Positions 1 to 6,764 of a stretch of DNA of 13,171 bases are shown piece by piece. The stretch's first letter is position 1. Each line of letters starts with the position of its first letter. Origin of the DNA: DATJQF01 sp035505995 (GTDB lineage Bacteria; Bacteroidota; Bacteroidia; Bacteroidales; FEN-979); the NCBI GenBank assembly GCA_035505995.1, contig DATJQF010000213.1:1-13171 (forward strand). Reading direction: 5' to 3'. A model generated the notes under the pieces. It saw only the letters and a list, made by a program, of their open reading frames with translations. It had not been told where the DNA came from and did not search any database. The translations under genes and the position numbers were made by a program.

Positions 1-1
1 C

Positions 2-391
2 CGGCTGCAGGCCGATCTTGCCAAAGCCATGCTGAGCATCAACGCGGCCAAGGGCTTCGATTACGGCTCGGGCTTCAGCGGTACCGCCATGAAAGGCTCA
101 GAGCATAACGATGCTTTCGTCATGAAGGAGGGCCGGATCCGGACCGCCACCAATTTCTCGGGCGGGATCCTGGGCGGCATCTCGAACGGGGAAGAGATCT
201 GTTTCCGGGTGGCGTTCAAGCCGGTTTCCTCCATTCGGAAAGACCAGCAAACGGTCGATATACAAGGAAACCCGGTCCTGTTCAAAGGCAAAGGCCGCCA
301 CGATGTCTGCATCGTCTTCCGCGCACTTCCCGTAGTGGAAGCCATGGCGGCGCTGGTGATCGCCGATCACCTGCTGCGCGCCGGAAAGTAG
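2..391 (+). CDS. aroC: Chorismate synthase, C-terminal part (5' truncated)
   Basis: Chorismate synthase converts 5-enolpyruvylshikimate-3-phosphate to chorismate, the last shared step of aromatic amino acid synthesis, in the cytoplasm with reduced FMN. The visible 129 residues carry the family's C-terminal signatures in order: DYGSGF, then SGGILGGISNGEEICFRVAFKP, the SIRKDQQTVD segment, GRHDVC and the PVVEAMAALVIADHLL ending. The reading frame is open from the first base, so the start lies outside the window. One small oddity: the usual GRHDPC block reads GRHDVC, with Val for Pro. The gene converges on aguA with only 2 bp between the stop codons. Seen: motifs and frame. Family assignment is secure. 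Confidence 0.95.
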   Translation, partial: RLQADLAKAMLSINAAKGFDYGSGFSGTAMKGSEHNDAFVMKEGRIRTATNFSGGILGGISNGEEICFRVAFKPVSSIRKDQQTVDIQGNPVLFKGKGRHDVCIVFRALPVVEAMAALVIADHLLRAGK

Positions 392-403
392 AATTATTCC
401 GGC
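380..403. terminator. Hairpin spanning the convergent aroC and aguA stops
   Basis: GCCGGAA (380-386) and TTCCGGC (397-403) are perfect 7-bp inverted repeats around a 10-nt loop. The loop contains both stop codons: TAG at 389-391 for aroC and TAA at 394-396 (minus strand) for aguA. There is no T-run on either side, so it is not a textbook intrinsic terminator. A role as a two-way transcript-end hairpin is inferred from position and symmetry. Confidence 0.4.
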
Positions 404-1440
404 TCCTGCTGTGAAAGGCAGTGCCACGACCCCATTCCCCAGATCAGCTCCACCGAATCGATCCCCACGATCTCCCGGCCGGGGAAGCATTCCTGCAGCA
501 CCCGCATCGCCCGGTCATCTTCGTTGCACCGGTAAAGCGGCACGATCACCGAGCGGTTCGTGATATAGAAATTCGCATACGAGGCCGGCAGGCGCTGGTC
601 CTCGTATATGACCGCCTTCGGCATGGGGATCTCGGCGATATCGGGCTGTCTGCCGTCGGCCAGCCGCAGGGTTTTCAGGAGTTTCAGGTTGTCCTTCAGG
701 ATCCGGTAATCCCGGTCGCCGGGCCGGTCGCTCACGGCCGCCACGATGCCATCGGGTCTGAAAAAGCGGGCCATATCGTCGATATGACCGTTCGTATCGT
801 CGCCCTCGATCCCTTCGCCCAGCCAGAGCACTTTTTCCACCCCGTAATACTGTATCAGGTATTCTTCGATCTCCGCCTGCGAGAGATCCGGGTTGCGGTT
901 CTCGTGCAAAAGGCAGGAGGTGGTGGTGAGCAGGGTCCCCTTCCCGTTGAGATCGACCGCGCCACCCTCCATCACGATGCCGGGAGCCGTTACCGGGATC
1001 CCGAGGTGGCGCCCGATCAGCCCGGGGATCCGATCATCGAGGTCATGGGGATATTTGTTTCCCCAGGCATTGTATTTCCAGGCGACGATCATCTTCGGGA
1101 CCTTCGACCCGGGATTCACCAGGAACGCGGGTCCGTGGTCGCGGCACCAGGCGTCGTTGGTGGGATGAAGGCAGATCTCCACCCCGGACCTGTCCACTCC
1201 TTCCCGGTCCAGCGCTTCGATCACTTTCAGCTTCAGCTCCTCGCTCCTGACGTTGAGGCACACTTGTTCGCCCTTCGTAATTTCCTTGATGAAACGGTGG
1301 TAATAGGGGAAGATCTTCGGCAGGGTACCGGGCCAGGAATAGGAATCGTCGTGCGGGTAACTCAGCCAGGTTGCCCGGTGCTTCTCCCATTCGGCCGGGA
1401 ACCGGTATCCCTGATCTCTGGGGGTGGGGTGTGCGATCAT
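394..1440 (-). CDS. aguA: Agmatine deiminase
   Basis: This enzyme hydrolyses agmatine to N-carbamoylputrescine and ammonia, the first step of the plant/bacterial agmatine route to putrescine. The 348-residue length is normal for the family (PAD_porph fold). Guanidine-handling residues visible are the NDAWCRDHGP block (Asp96, Arg100, Asp101), the MEGGAVDLNG block near 157-166, Asp-Asp-Thr-Asn-Gly-His around 214-219 (catalytic His219), and the C-terminal GMGSWHCLSQQ block with nucleophile Cys341. There is no signal peptide, so it acts in the cytoplasm, unlike the secreted peptidylarginine deiminase relatives of Porphyromonas. It starts with ATG 16 bp after the aguB stop and is almost certainly co-transcribed with it, which supports agmatine rather than peptidylarginine as substrate. 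Confidence 0.93.
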   Translation of the reverse strand: MIAHPTPRDQGYRFPAEWEKHRATWLSYPHDDSYSWPGTLPKIFPYYHRFIKEITKGEQVCLNVRSEELKLKVIEALDREGVDRSGVEICLHPTNDAWCRDHGPAFLVNPGSKVPKMIVAWKYNAWGNKYPHDLDDRIPGLIGRHLGIPVTAPGIVMEGGAVDLNGKGTLLTTTSCLLHENRNPDLSQAEIEEYLIQYYGVEKVLWLGEGIEGDDTNGHIDDMARFFRPDGIVAAVSDRPGDRDYRILKDNLKLLKTLRLADGRQPDIAEIPMPKAVIYEDQRLPASYANFYITNRSVIVPLYRCNEDDRAMRVLQECFPGREIVGIDSVELIWGMGSWHCLSQQEPE

Positions 1441-1456
1441 CGGGAGCAGAAAAGTG

Positions 1457-2329
1457 TTATTCGTCCAGAAAGCGGTTCAGGATCGGGCCGTAGCTGTCGA
1501 TCCGGCGGTCGCGCAGGAAAGGCCAGTGCACGCGGGCTTCGTTGATCTTATGCAGGTCCAGTTCCTGCACATGGACCTCCTCCCGGTCGTGCGGCGCCCG
1601 GTGGAGGATCTCCCCGAAGGGATCGGCTACGAAGGAAGCGCCCCAGAAATTCATGTCCGATTCCCTGCCGGTCCGGTTTACGGAAACCACATACACCCCG
1701 TTCGCTACGGCATGCGATTGCTGGACAGCCTGCCAGGCCCGGTGCTGCTGCCGGTTGGTTTCTTCCGCCTGGGACACCGCCCATCCGATCGCGGTCGGGA
1801 ACACCAGGATCTCCGCGCCCATCAGGCTGGTGATGCGGGCGGCTTCCGGGTACCACTGGTCCCAGCAGATAAGTGTTCCGATCTTCGCGTACCGGGTATT
1901 GAAAACCATATACCCGGTATCGCCCGGGGTAAAGTAGAATTTCTCATAATAGCCGGGATCGTCCGGGATATGGTGCTTCCGGTATTTTCCCAGGTATTCG
2001 CCGCCGGCATCGATCACGGCTGCGGTATTATGGTACACTCCGTCGGCACGCTTTTCGAAAAGGGACGCGATGAGGACCACCCCAAGCTCCTTTGCCAGCC
2101 TGCCTAAGACTTCGGTGGTCGGACCCGGCACCGGTTCCGCCAGCCGGAAATGATCGTAATTCTCTTCCCGGCAGAAATAAAGGTTACGGAAAAGCTCCTG
2201 CAGGCAGATGATCTGCGCTCCTTTCTCCGCACAATGGCGGATAAGCGATACGGTTTTATCCAGGTTCTCCTGCGGATTCTCCGAGCAGGCCATCTGGATC
2301 ATCCCGATGTTTACTTTTCGCGGTTCCAC
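1457..2329 (-). CDS. aguB: N-carbamoylputrescine amidase
   Basis: A nitrilase-superfamily amidase that converts N-carbamoylputrescine to putrescine, CO2 and ammonia, completing the route begun by aguA. The catalytic Glu-Lys-Cys triad is visible as Glu45 (CLQELF), Lys118 (YRKHHIPDDPG) and Cys155 (LICWDQWYPE). The HIPDDPGYYEKFYFTPGD block is typical of this subfamily. Length is 290 residues, as expected. The start is GTG at 2329: an in-frame stop lies at 2348-2350 with no ATG between, and the next Met (residue 10) would remove the first conserved strand. It sits between the secreted-protein gene (10 bp upstream) and aguA (16 bp downstream), so a three-gene transcript is likely. Confidence 0.93.
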   Translation of the reverse strand: MEPRKVNIGMIQMACSENPQENLDKTVSLIRHCAEKGAQIICLQELFRNLYFCREENYDHFRLAEPVPGPTTEVLGRLAKELGVVLIASLFEKRADGVYHNTAAVIDAGGEYLGKYRKHHIPDDPGYYEKFYFTPGDTGYMVFNTRYAKIGTLICWDQWYPEAARITSLMGAEILVFPTAIGWAVSQAEETNRQQHRAWQAVQQSHAVANGVYVVSVNRTGRESDMNFWGASFVADPFGEILHRAPHDREEVHVQELDLHKINEARVHWPFLRDRRIDSYGPILNRFLDE

Positions 2330-2339
2330 CGTGAACGTG

Positions 2340-3275
2340 TTATAAATTCAACAAAAACTTCTGCGTGTATTTCTTTCCGTTATGGAGGATCTCCAGGACA
2401 TACATCCCGGGCGGAAGGCTCCCGTACCCGAGAGCATCGCTGCCCTTTGTCATCACGGATCCCGGCAGTTCCGCCGCCGGCCGGCCGGTCATGCCATACA
2501 GTACCGCGGATACTTCCTCCGGCTTTGCAAGATCGAAATTGAATACCAGCTGCTTCCTCTCCCGGTCGTTGTAAACATAGATGCCGGCATCGGGATCCTG
2601 CCGGTCGATGCCTACCGTATAATCCAGGGAAAGATCGTCCACCCATAACGTCGTCCCCTCGTGCAGCGTCGTTTCCTCGGCAGAAGAGATAGCCATCACG
2701 TTCATCGTATCGGGCTGCTCGCCTGCGATCACATAATCGATCCAGGCGGAAAAATGGGTCCATTGGGTCACCGTGTCGAGGGAACTGAAATAGCCGTAGC
2801 CGACCGTGTCGATCACCCCGGCATTGAGTTTCGTAAGCAGGATCCCGATCGTGCAGCTGTCGCCGCCCACGGGAACGAACTTAAACCATCCCATAAGGTG
2901 GGTGGGATGATCGTTGATGGGGATGCCCCCGTGAAGCGTGTAGTCCGGGGGAAACAGTGTGACGGTAAGCGTTCCCAGGGTGATAAACCCGGGAATATTC
3001 CCCACCCCTAAAATATTCTGGGTGACGAGCTTTGCGGAATAGTTTCCGGCCTCCGCATCGGTGCTTTTCACCACGACCGCTCTCCCGATGATGGGCAGCG
3101 TGGCGGTTTCCGCGTTGGGAGTATCCCAGTACTGCGGATCGGCATAGTTCCCGTGATCGATCCAGTTCTCGAAGCCGGCGTTGGGGATCACGGTTTGCCC
3201 CAGGACGTTTTCGCCCCGAAAAATCACAGCTCCCTGAAGCAGGAAATATATAGCTATGCAGATATACTTTTTCAA
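2340..3275 (-). CDS. Secreted T9SS-sorted protein, PCMD/carbohydrate-binding-like
   Basis: A 311-residue exported protein. Residues 1-27 form a signal peptide (Lys-Lys, then a hydrophobic stretch, cleavage near VLGQ). Residues 30-222 are a beta-rich region with NAGFENW, STDAEAGNYSAKL, GWFKF, ILLTK, TVGYGYF and LWVDDLSLDYT. This pattern resembles the Bacteroidota PCMD/jelly-roll carbohydrate-binding type; the name is tentative. Residues 229-311 are a type A T9SS sorting domain, with VLYGMTGR and the PPGMYVLEILHNGKKYTQKFLL ending. The start must be TTG at 3275: the frame closes at 3294-3296 and there is no usable ATG before residue 128, while TTG gives a perfect signal peptide. It is the first gene of the unit with aguB and aguA. 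The molecular function is unknown. Confidence 0.8.
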   Translation of the reverse strand: MKKYICIAIYFLLQGAVIFRGENVLGQTVIPNAGFENWIDHGNYADPQYWDTPNAETATLPIIGRAVVVKSTDAEAGNYSAKLVTQNILGVGNIPGFITLGTLTVTLFPPDYTLHGGIPINDHPTHLMGWFKFVPVGGDSCTIGILLTKLNAGVIDTVGYGYFSSLDTVTQWTHFSAWIDYVIAGEQPDTMNVMAISSAEETTLHEGTTLWVDDLSLDYTVGIDRQDPDAGIYVYNDRERKQLVFNFDLAKPEEVSAVLYGMTGRPAAELPGSVMTKGSDALGYGSLPPGMYVLEILHNGKKYTQKFLLNL

Positions 3276-3309
3276 TGATCTCTCGGTTAACCCTTACGTA
3301 ATCAGCGGG

Positions 3310-3317
3310 CAAAGATA
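3310..3317 (-). promoter_or_regulatory. Bacteroidota -7 box upstream of the 3275 gene
   Basis: TATCTTTG on the minus strand fits the Bacteroidota TAnnTTTG -7 consensus and lies about 35 nt before the TTG start of the secreted-protein gene. The same octamer precedes the other T9SS cargo gene. No clear -33 TTTG is seen at the right distance, so the call rests on the -7 box and its position. Confidence 0.45.
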
Positions 3318-3333
3318 TAACAAAAATAAGTGC

Positions 3334-3341
3334 TACTTTTG
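3334..3341 (+). promoter_or_regulatory. Possible -7 box for the PorE-like gene
   Basis: TACTTTTG matches TAnnTTTG, but its end is only 14 nt before the ATG at 3356, which would leave a leader of under 10 nt. There is no -33 element. It is the only match in the 80-bp divergent gap on this strand, hence a low-confidence call. Confidence 0.3.
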
Positions 3342-3355
3342 ATAAAAATCCGGGA

Positions 3356-5344
3356 ATGACCGCTCGCTCCGCAACAGTTACCCTGCTCCTGGCTTTTCTG
3401 TTCCTGATCGCCCGTCCCGGTCCGGCCTCCGCAGGCACCCTCCCCGATTCCTGCTCGAAAAAGTACGACCGCAAGACCGAGAGCCTTTACGATCAGGGCA
3501 TCAGCGACATGAAAAAAGGCAATTATACCGAGGCCGGGCGGATCATGAAAACGCTCACCCAGCAGAACGACGATTTCGTGGACGCCTGGTTCGTTTACGG
3601 CCTGGTGAACTACAAGAAGACGAATTACAATTTCAGGGAAGCGGAAAAGGCCTTTGAAAAAGTGATCAGCCTCTGTCCCGGCTATGACCCTTACGCGTAT
3701 TATTACCTGGGAGAGATCTGCTACGGTTCGGAGCGCTACGACTCGGCGATCGGTTACCTGCAGCATTTCGTGGAAAAGCCCGAGAAGATCAAATCGGAAA
3801 CAGACCTCACCCGGGCCACCCGGATCCTGGATTACTGCAAATTCTATCTCGAGATCACCCGGCATCCGGTCCCGTTCCAGCCCCACGTGGTGAATCATAT
3901 CTCCACCCCGGAAAACGAATACCTGCCGATCCTTTCGCCCGACAACCAGATGGCGCTTTTCACCCGTGAGATCAAGATCCCTCCCGACAAGAACAGCGTG
4001 GTGCCCACCGTGACCTACAAGGAGAAGTTCATGTACAGCACGCTGGAGAATGACAGCACGTTCACCGAAGGCACCGAGATGCCGGATCCTTTCAACGTCA
4101 ACGACAACGAAGGGGGCGCTACCCTGACCATCGACAACAAGACCCTCTATTATACGGTTTGCAAGTATGCCAAGAACAATTCCTACTACAACTGCGATAT
4201 CTATTACTCGGAGTATGTGAACGGGGAGTGGACCCCCATCCAAAGCGTGAGCGATAAGATCAACCTTCCTTTTTCGTGGGAATCGCAGCCCAGCATTTCC
4301 GCCGACGGCAGGACGCTTTATTTTGTCAGTGACCGGAGCGGGGGGTACGGCGGGTATGATATCTACCGGTCCATCAAAAATGACGACGGCGAATGGGGCA
4401 CCCCCATCAACCTGGGTCCCTCGGTGAACACCCCCGGCAATGAAAAATCCCCGTTCATCCATCCCGACGGGAAGACGCTGTATTTTTCTTCCGACGGCTG
4501 GCCGGGCCTGGGCGGCTATGATATCTTCTATTCCCGGCTGAATGAAAACGGCACCTGGTCGAAAGCGGAAAATCTCGGTTTCCCGATCAATTCCCCGGAT
4601 GACGAGGTCGGGTTTTTCGTCAGCACCGACGGCACCCACGGCTTTTTCGCCTCGAACAAGTACAGCGGGGTGGGCGGCTGGGACCTGTACACCTTTGAGC
4701 TGTATGACAAGGCCAGGCCCGAAAAGGTGCTCTTCCTCAAGGGGACGGTCAAGGCGGAAGCGATCGAGGAGCCGGTGAAGGCCAGGATCGAGCTGAAGAA
4801 CGTGGAGACCAAGAAGATCTCCGAGATCCCCCTCGATACGACGACCGGTAAATACGTAGCCGTGGCGCCTTTCAACAACGATTACATCATGACCGTCAAG
4901 AAGGAAGGCTATGTGTATGAAACGAGGTACCTGTCGCGGTACGACAGCATTTACCGGATGCCGGCCACGGTGGACGTAGACATCCACCCCATCGAGCTGA
5001 ACAAGTCTTACCGGATCAACGACATTTATTTTGCCTTCAATTCCTATGAGCTGTCTGATGAGTCGAAGGCGGTGCTCGATCAGCTCATCGACTTTTTGAA
5101 CGGGAACATGCCGATCTGCATCCAGATCCAGGGTCATACCGATAATATCGGGAACGACCAGGACAATATGAGGCTTTCTGACAACCGGGCCCGGGAAGTT
5201 TACCAATACCTGATCTCGAAAGGGATCTCAGCCGGCCGGCTCACCTACAAAGGGTATGGGAAAACCATGCCGGTGGCCGACAACAGTACGGAGGAAGGCA
5301 GGGCGAAGAACCGCAGGACCGTTTTCGTGATCACCCGGAAGTGA
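3356..5344 (+). CDS. PorE-like TPR / PD40 propeller / OmpA-family protein
   Basis: A 662-residue envelope protein with four parts in order. After a signal peptide (1-26, cut near ASAG) come TPR-like helices (about 42-140, with GNYTEAGRIMKTL and YYYLGEICYGSERYDSAIGYL). A PD40-type beta-propeller follows (about 183-450), with ADGRTLYFVSDRSGGYGGYDIY, HPDGKTLYFSSDGWPGLGGYDIF and STDGTHGFFASNKYSGVGGWDLY. Then comes a carboxypeptidase-regulatory-like domain (about 458-526) and an OmpA C-terminal peptidoglycan-binding domain (about 548-662, with IQGHTD, Asp596 and Arg611). This is the layout of PorE, a T9SS component of Porphyromonas gingivalis, and T9SS cargo genes lie nearby. PorE is a lipoprotein; here Cys33 (LPDSC) is a poor lipobox, so lipidation is doubtful. 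Similar OmpA-PD40 paralogues of other function exist, so the PorE role is inference. Confidence 0.85.
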   Translation: MTARSATVTLLLAFLFLIARPGPASAGTLPDSCSKKYDRKTESLYDQGISDMKKGNYTEAGRIMKTLTQQNDDFVDAWFVYGLVNYKKTNYNFREAEKAFEKVISLCPGYDPYAYYYLGEICYGSERYDSAIGYLQHFVEKPEKIKSETDLTRATRILDYCKFYLEITRHPVPFQPHVVNHISTPENEYLPILSPDNQMALFTREIKIPPDKNSVVPTVTYKEKFMYSTLENDSTFTEGTEMPDPFNVNDNEGGATLTIDNKTLYYTVCKYAKNNSYYNCDIYYSEYVNGEWTPIQSVSDKINLPFSWESQPSISADGRTLYFVSDRSGGYGGYDIYRSIKNDDGEWGTPINLGPSVNTPGNEKSPFIHPDGKTLYFSSDGWPGLGGYDIFYSRLNENGTWSKAENLGFPINSPDDEVGFFVSTDGTHGFFASNKYSGVGGWDLYTFELYDKARPEKVLFLKGTVKAEAIEEPVKARIELKNVETKKISEIPLDTTTGKYVAVAPFNNDYIMTVKKEGYVYETRYLSRYDSIYRMPATVDVDIHPIELNKSYRINDIYFAFNSYELSDESKAVLDQLIDFLNGNMPICIQIQGHTDNIGNDQDNMRLSDNRAREVYQYLISKGISAGRLTYKGYGKTMPVADNSTEEGRAKNRRTVFVITRK

Positions 5345-5353
5345 ATAAAAAAT

Positions 5354-5379
5354 ACCGTGTTTTACGTACGCGGTCTTTT
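5354..5379 (+). terminator. Weak terminator-like hairpin after the PorE-like gene
   Basis: ACCGTG (5354-5359) can pair with CGCGGT (5369-5374), six pairs including one G-U, with a 9-nt loop followed by CTTTT. It starts 10 nt after the stop codon. The stem is short and the T-run poor; it also overlaps a TTACGTA box, so the symmetry may belong to a protein-binding site instead. Confidence 0.3.
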
Positions 5380-5391
5380 CCGGGGAATCCA

Positions 5392-5399
5392 TATTTTTG
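5392..5399 (+). promoter_or_regulatory. Bacteroidota -7 box of the response regulator gene
   Basis: TATTTTTG matches TAnnTTTG, 33 nt before the TTG start chosen at 5433. Transcription would begin near 5404-5407. TTACGTA boxes lie just upstream (5362-5368) and just downstream (5407-5413), which fits control of this promoter. No -33 TTTG is evident, as can happen in activated promoters (inference). Confidence 0.4.
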
Positions 5400-5432
5400 G
5401 AAAAATTTACGTATTCACCTCTATTATTCCCC

Positions 5433-6089
5433 TTGCCCACCCGGATCCTGATCGTCGACGACCATGCCCTGATACGCAAAGGGCTGGTATCGCTGCTGAA
5501 GTCAAATTTGCCCGACTGGGAGATCCACGAAGCGTCGAACGGCGTGGAGGCGGTGCTCAAAGCCGCCCGCATCCGGCCGGATATCATCCTCATGGATTAT
5601 TACATGCCCCGGCTGAACGGGGCGCAGGCGGCTTCCGTGATCACCCGCGACCTGCCGCAGACCAAGGTGCTGATGATCTCCATGAACGAAAGCCCCGAAT
5701 ACATCATTCGCACCATCCAGTCGGGGGTGAAAGGCATCATCCCGAAGGATTCCTCGGAACAGGAAGTGATGGATGCGATCCGGGATGTGGGGAACGGCAA
5801 GACGCACCTGCATGAGCGGGTAGCGGGCACGGCGCTGGACTTCCTGAACCGGGACCGCCGGAAAACAGCCCGGAACCGGCATTCCGCCTCCGACCTGCTG
5901 ACCGACCGCGAGCTGGAGATCATCGAGCTCCTGGTGAAAGGCGTTCCCCAGCCCGACATCCTGCCCCGGCTGGCGATCAGCAAGCGTACCCTCGAAACGC
6001 ATAAATCCAATATCTTCCGGAAACTGCAGGTGCATTCCACCGCGGAAATGATCCGCTACGCGGTCCGCAACAAGCTGGTACCTTACTGA
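5433..6089 (+). CDS. NarL/LuxR-family response regulator
   Basis: A two-component DNA-binding regulator of 218 residues. The receiver domain (1-120) shows the acidic pair Asp9-Asp10 (ILIVDDH), phospho-acceptor Asp55 (ILMDYYMP), Ser83 (LMISMN) and the conserved Lys105 (IIPKDSS). The C-terminal LuxR helix-turn-helix (about 155-216) reads LTDRELEIIELLVKG, with the recognition region SKRTLETHKSNIFRKL. I chose the TTG at 5433 as start because it yields MPTRILIVDDH, the normal length ahead of the first beta strand. A longer TTG start at 5397 lies inside a likely -7 box. No sensor kinase is adjacent, so the input signal is unknown. TTACGTA boxes on both sides suggest autoregulation and a nearby target (inference). 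Confidence 0.9.
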   Translation: MPTRILIVDDHALIRKGLVSLLKSNLPDWEIHEASNGVEAVLKAARIRPDIILMDYYMPRLNGAQAASVITRDLPQTKVLMISMNESPEYIIRTIQSGVKGIIPKDSSEQEVMDAIRDVGNGKTHLHERVAGTALDFLNRDRRKTARNRHSASDLLTDRELEIIELLVKGVPQPDILPRLAISKRTLETHKSNIFRKLQVHSTAEMIRYAVRNKLVPY

Positions 6090-6102
6090 TCACCGGCTGT
6101 TA

Positions 6103-6138
6103 TTACGTATCCCGGTTTACGTATCCCTAAGTATTCCC
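6103..6138 (+). repeat. TTACGTATCCC repeat pair plus a degenerate third copy
   Basis: TTACGTATCCC occurs exactly at 6103-6113 and 6117-6127, a 14-bp period. A weaker copy, TAAGTATTCCC, is at 6128-6138. They lie 13 nt after the response-regulator stop and 66 nt before the small ORF at 6204. Related TTACGTA boxes occur at 5362, 5407 and 3294. An array of binding sites for the LuxR-type regulator is a reasonable inference; the repeats themselves are seen directly. Confidence 0.5.
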
Positions 6139-6203
6139 TGCGTGTATGGATTGCCCTATTTTCGTCCGGCTGATCCTGATGATAGCTTTACCGGCTGACG
6201 GGC

Positions 6204-6764
6204 ATGAAAGAGCGTGTGATGCTGATCCTAATAATCCTGGCCTGGAATTCTTCTCCCGGGCAACCCGCGGAAAGAAAAGCCCGCCTCCTGACGCGGAACC
6301 TCCCCCTCGAAACCATGATCCCGGAACTCACGGCCAACGCGCTTACGCCGTCCGCCCCGAAGGAAAATCCGGCATCCCCTCCCTGTATCTTTACGGGGAA
6401 AGGCATCGCCGGCGTCCACTTTTACCTGGGGACCGGCCCGACTGCAGATCTTCCGGAAGAGGCTCCCGGTGACGGGTCAGACCGACTTGAGAAGGTTCAC
6501 CATCTCAATGGCGGCCAGGGCGGCATCAAAACCCTTGTTCCCGCCCTTGGTCCCGGCCCGCTCGATAGCCTGCTCCAGGGTATCGGTGGTGAGCACCCCG
6601 AAGATCACCGGCTTCCCGGAATCCAGCCCGACCTTGGCAATCCCCTTGGTCACCTCCGCGGCCACGTAAGCAAAATGAGGCGTGGCGCCCCGGATCACAG
6701 CACCCAGGCAAATGACCGCGTCGTACATCTTGTTCGCCGCCATCTTCTGGGCAAGCAGCGGTAA
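6204..6764 (+). CDS. Doubtful small secreted ORF running into antisense ribH
   Basis: An ATG-started frame of 186 codons. Its first 23 residues look like a signal peptide (Lys-Glu-Arg, then VMLILIILAW, small residues, a cut near QPA). The first 91 codons occupy otherwise empty DNA and use mostly G/C third positions like the neighbours. The rest is codon-aligned antisense to ribH, where long open frames arise by chance. I recognise no domain. If real, the gene has probably lost its own stop, or its true end is earlier through a frame change. A second overlapping frame (6146-6472) is Arg/Pro-rich and less credible. The 387-bp gap 6090-6476 holds nothing else besides the TTACGTA repeats. Confidence 0.25.
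   Translation: MKERVMLILIILAWNSSPGQPAERKARLLTRNLPLETMIPELTANALTPSAPKENPASPPCIFTGKGIAGVHFYLGTGPTADLPEEAPGDGSDRLEKVHHLNGGQGGIKTLVPALGPGPLDSLLQGIGGEHPEDHRLPGIQPDLGNPLGHLRGHVSKMRRGAPDHSTQANDRVVHLVRRHLLGKQR

Noticed and set aside
421..2107. Long + strand frames opposite aguA and aguB (421-1545 and 1424-2107)
   Set aside because: Both lie antisense to enzymes with intact catalytic residues and show no family signature.
2881..3474. Minus-strand frame crossing the divergent promoter region, overlapping the 3275 gene and the PorE-like gene start
   Set aside because: It is in another frame than the secreted-protein gene, is Arg-rich and has no motif; the TTG-started frame explains the region.
4853..4858. 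A further TACGTA inside the PorE-like gene
   Set aside because: It encodes part of the Lys-Tyr-Val segment, lacks the TTACGTAT context and is within chance expectation for a 6-mer.
3302..5206. 634-codon open frame on the minus strand opposite the PorE-like gene
   Set aside because: It is antisense to a gene with clear domains, is rich in Val/Arg/His/Gly, shows no motif, and is explained by GC-rich third positions.
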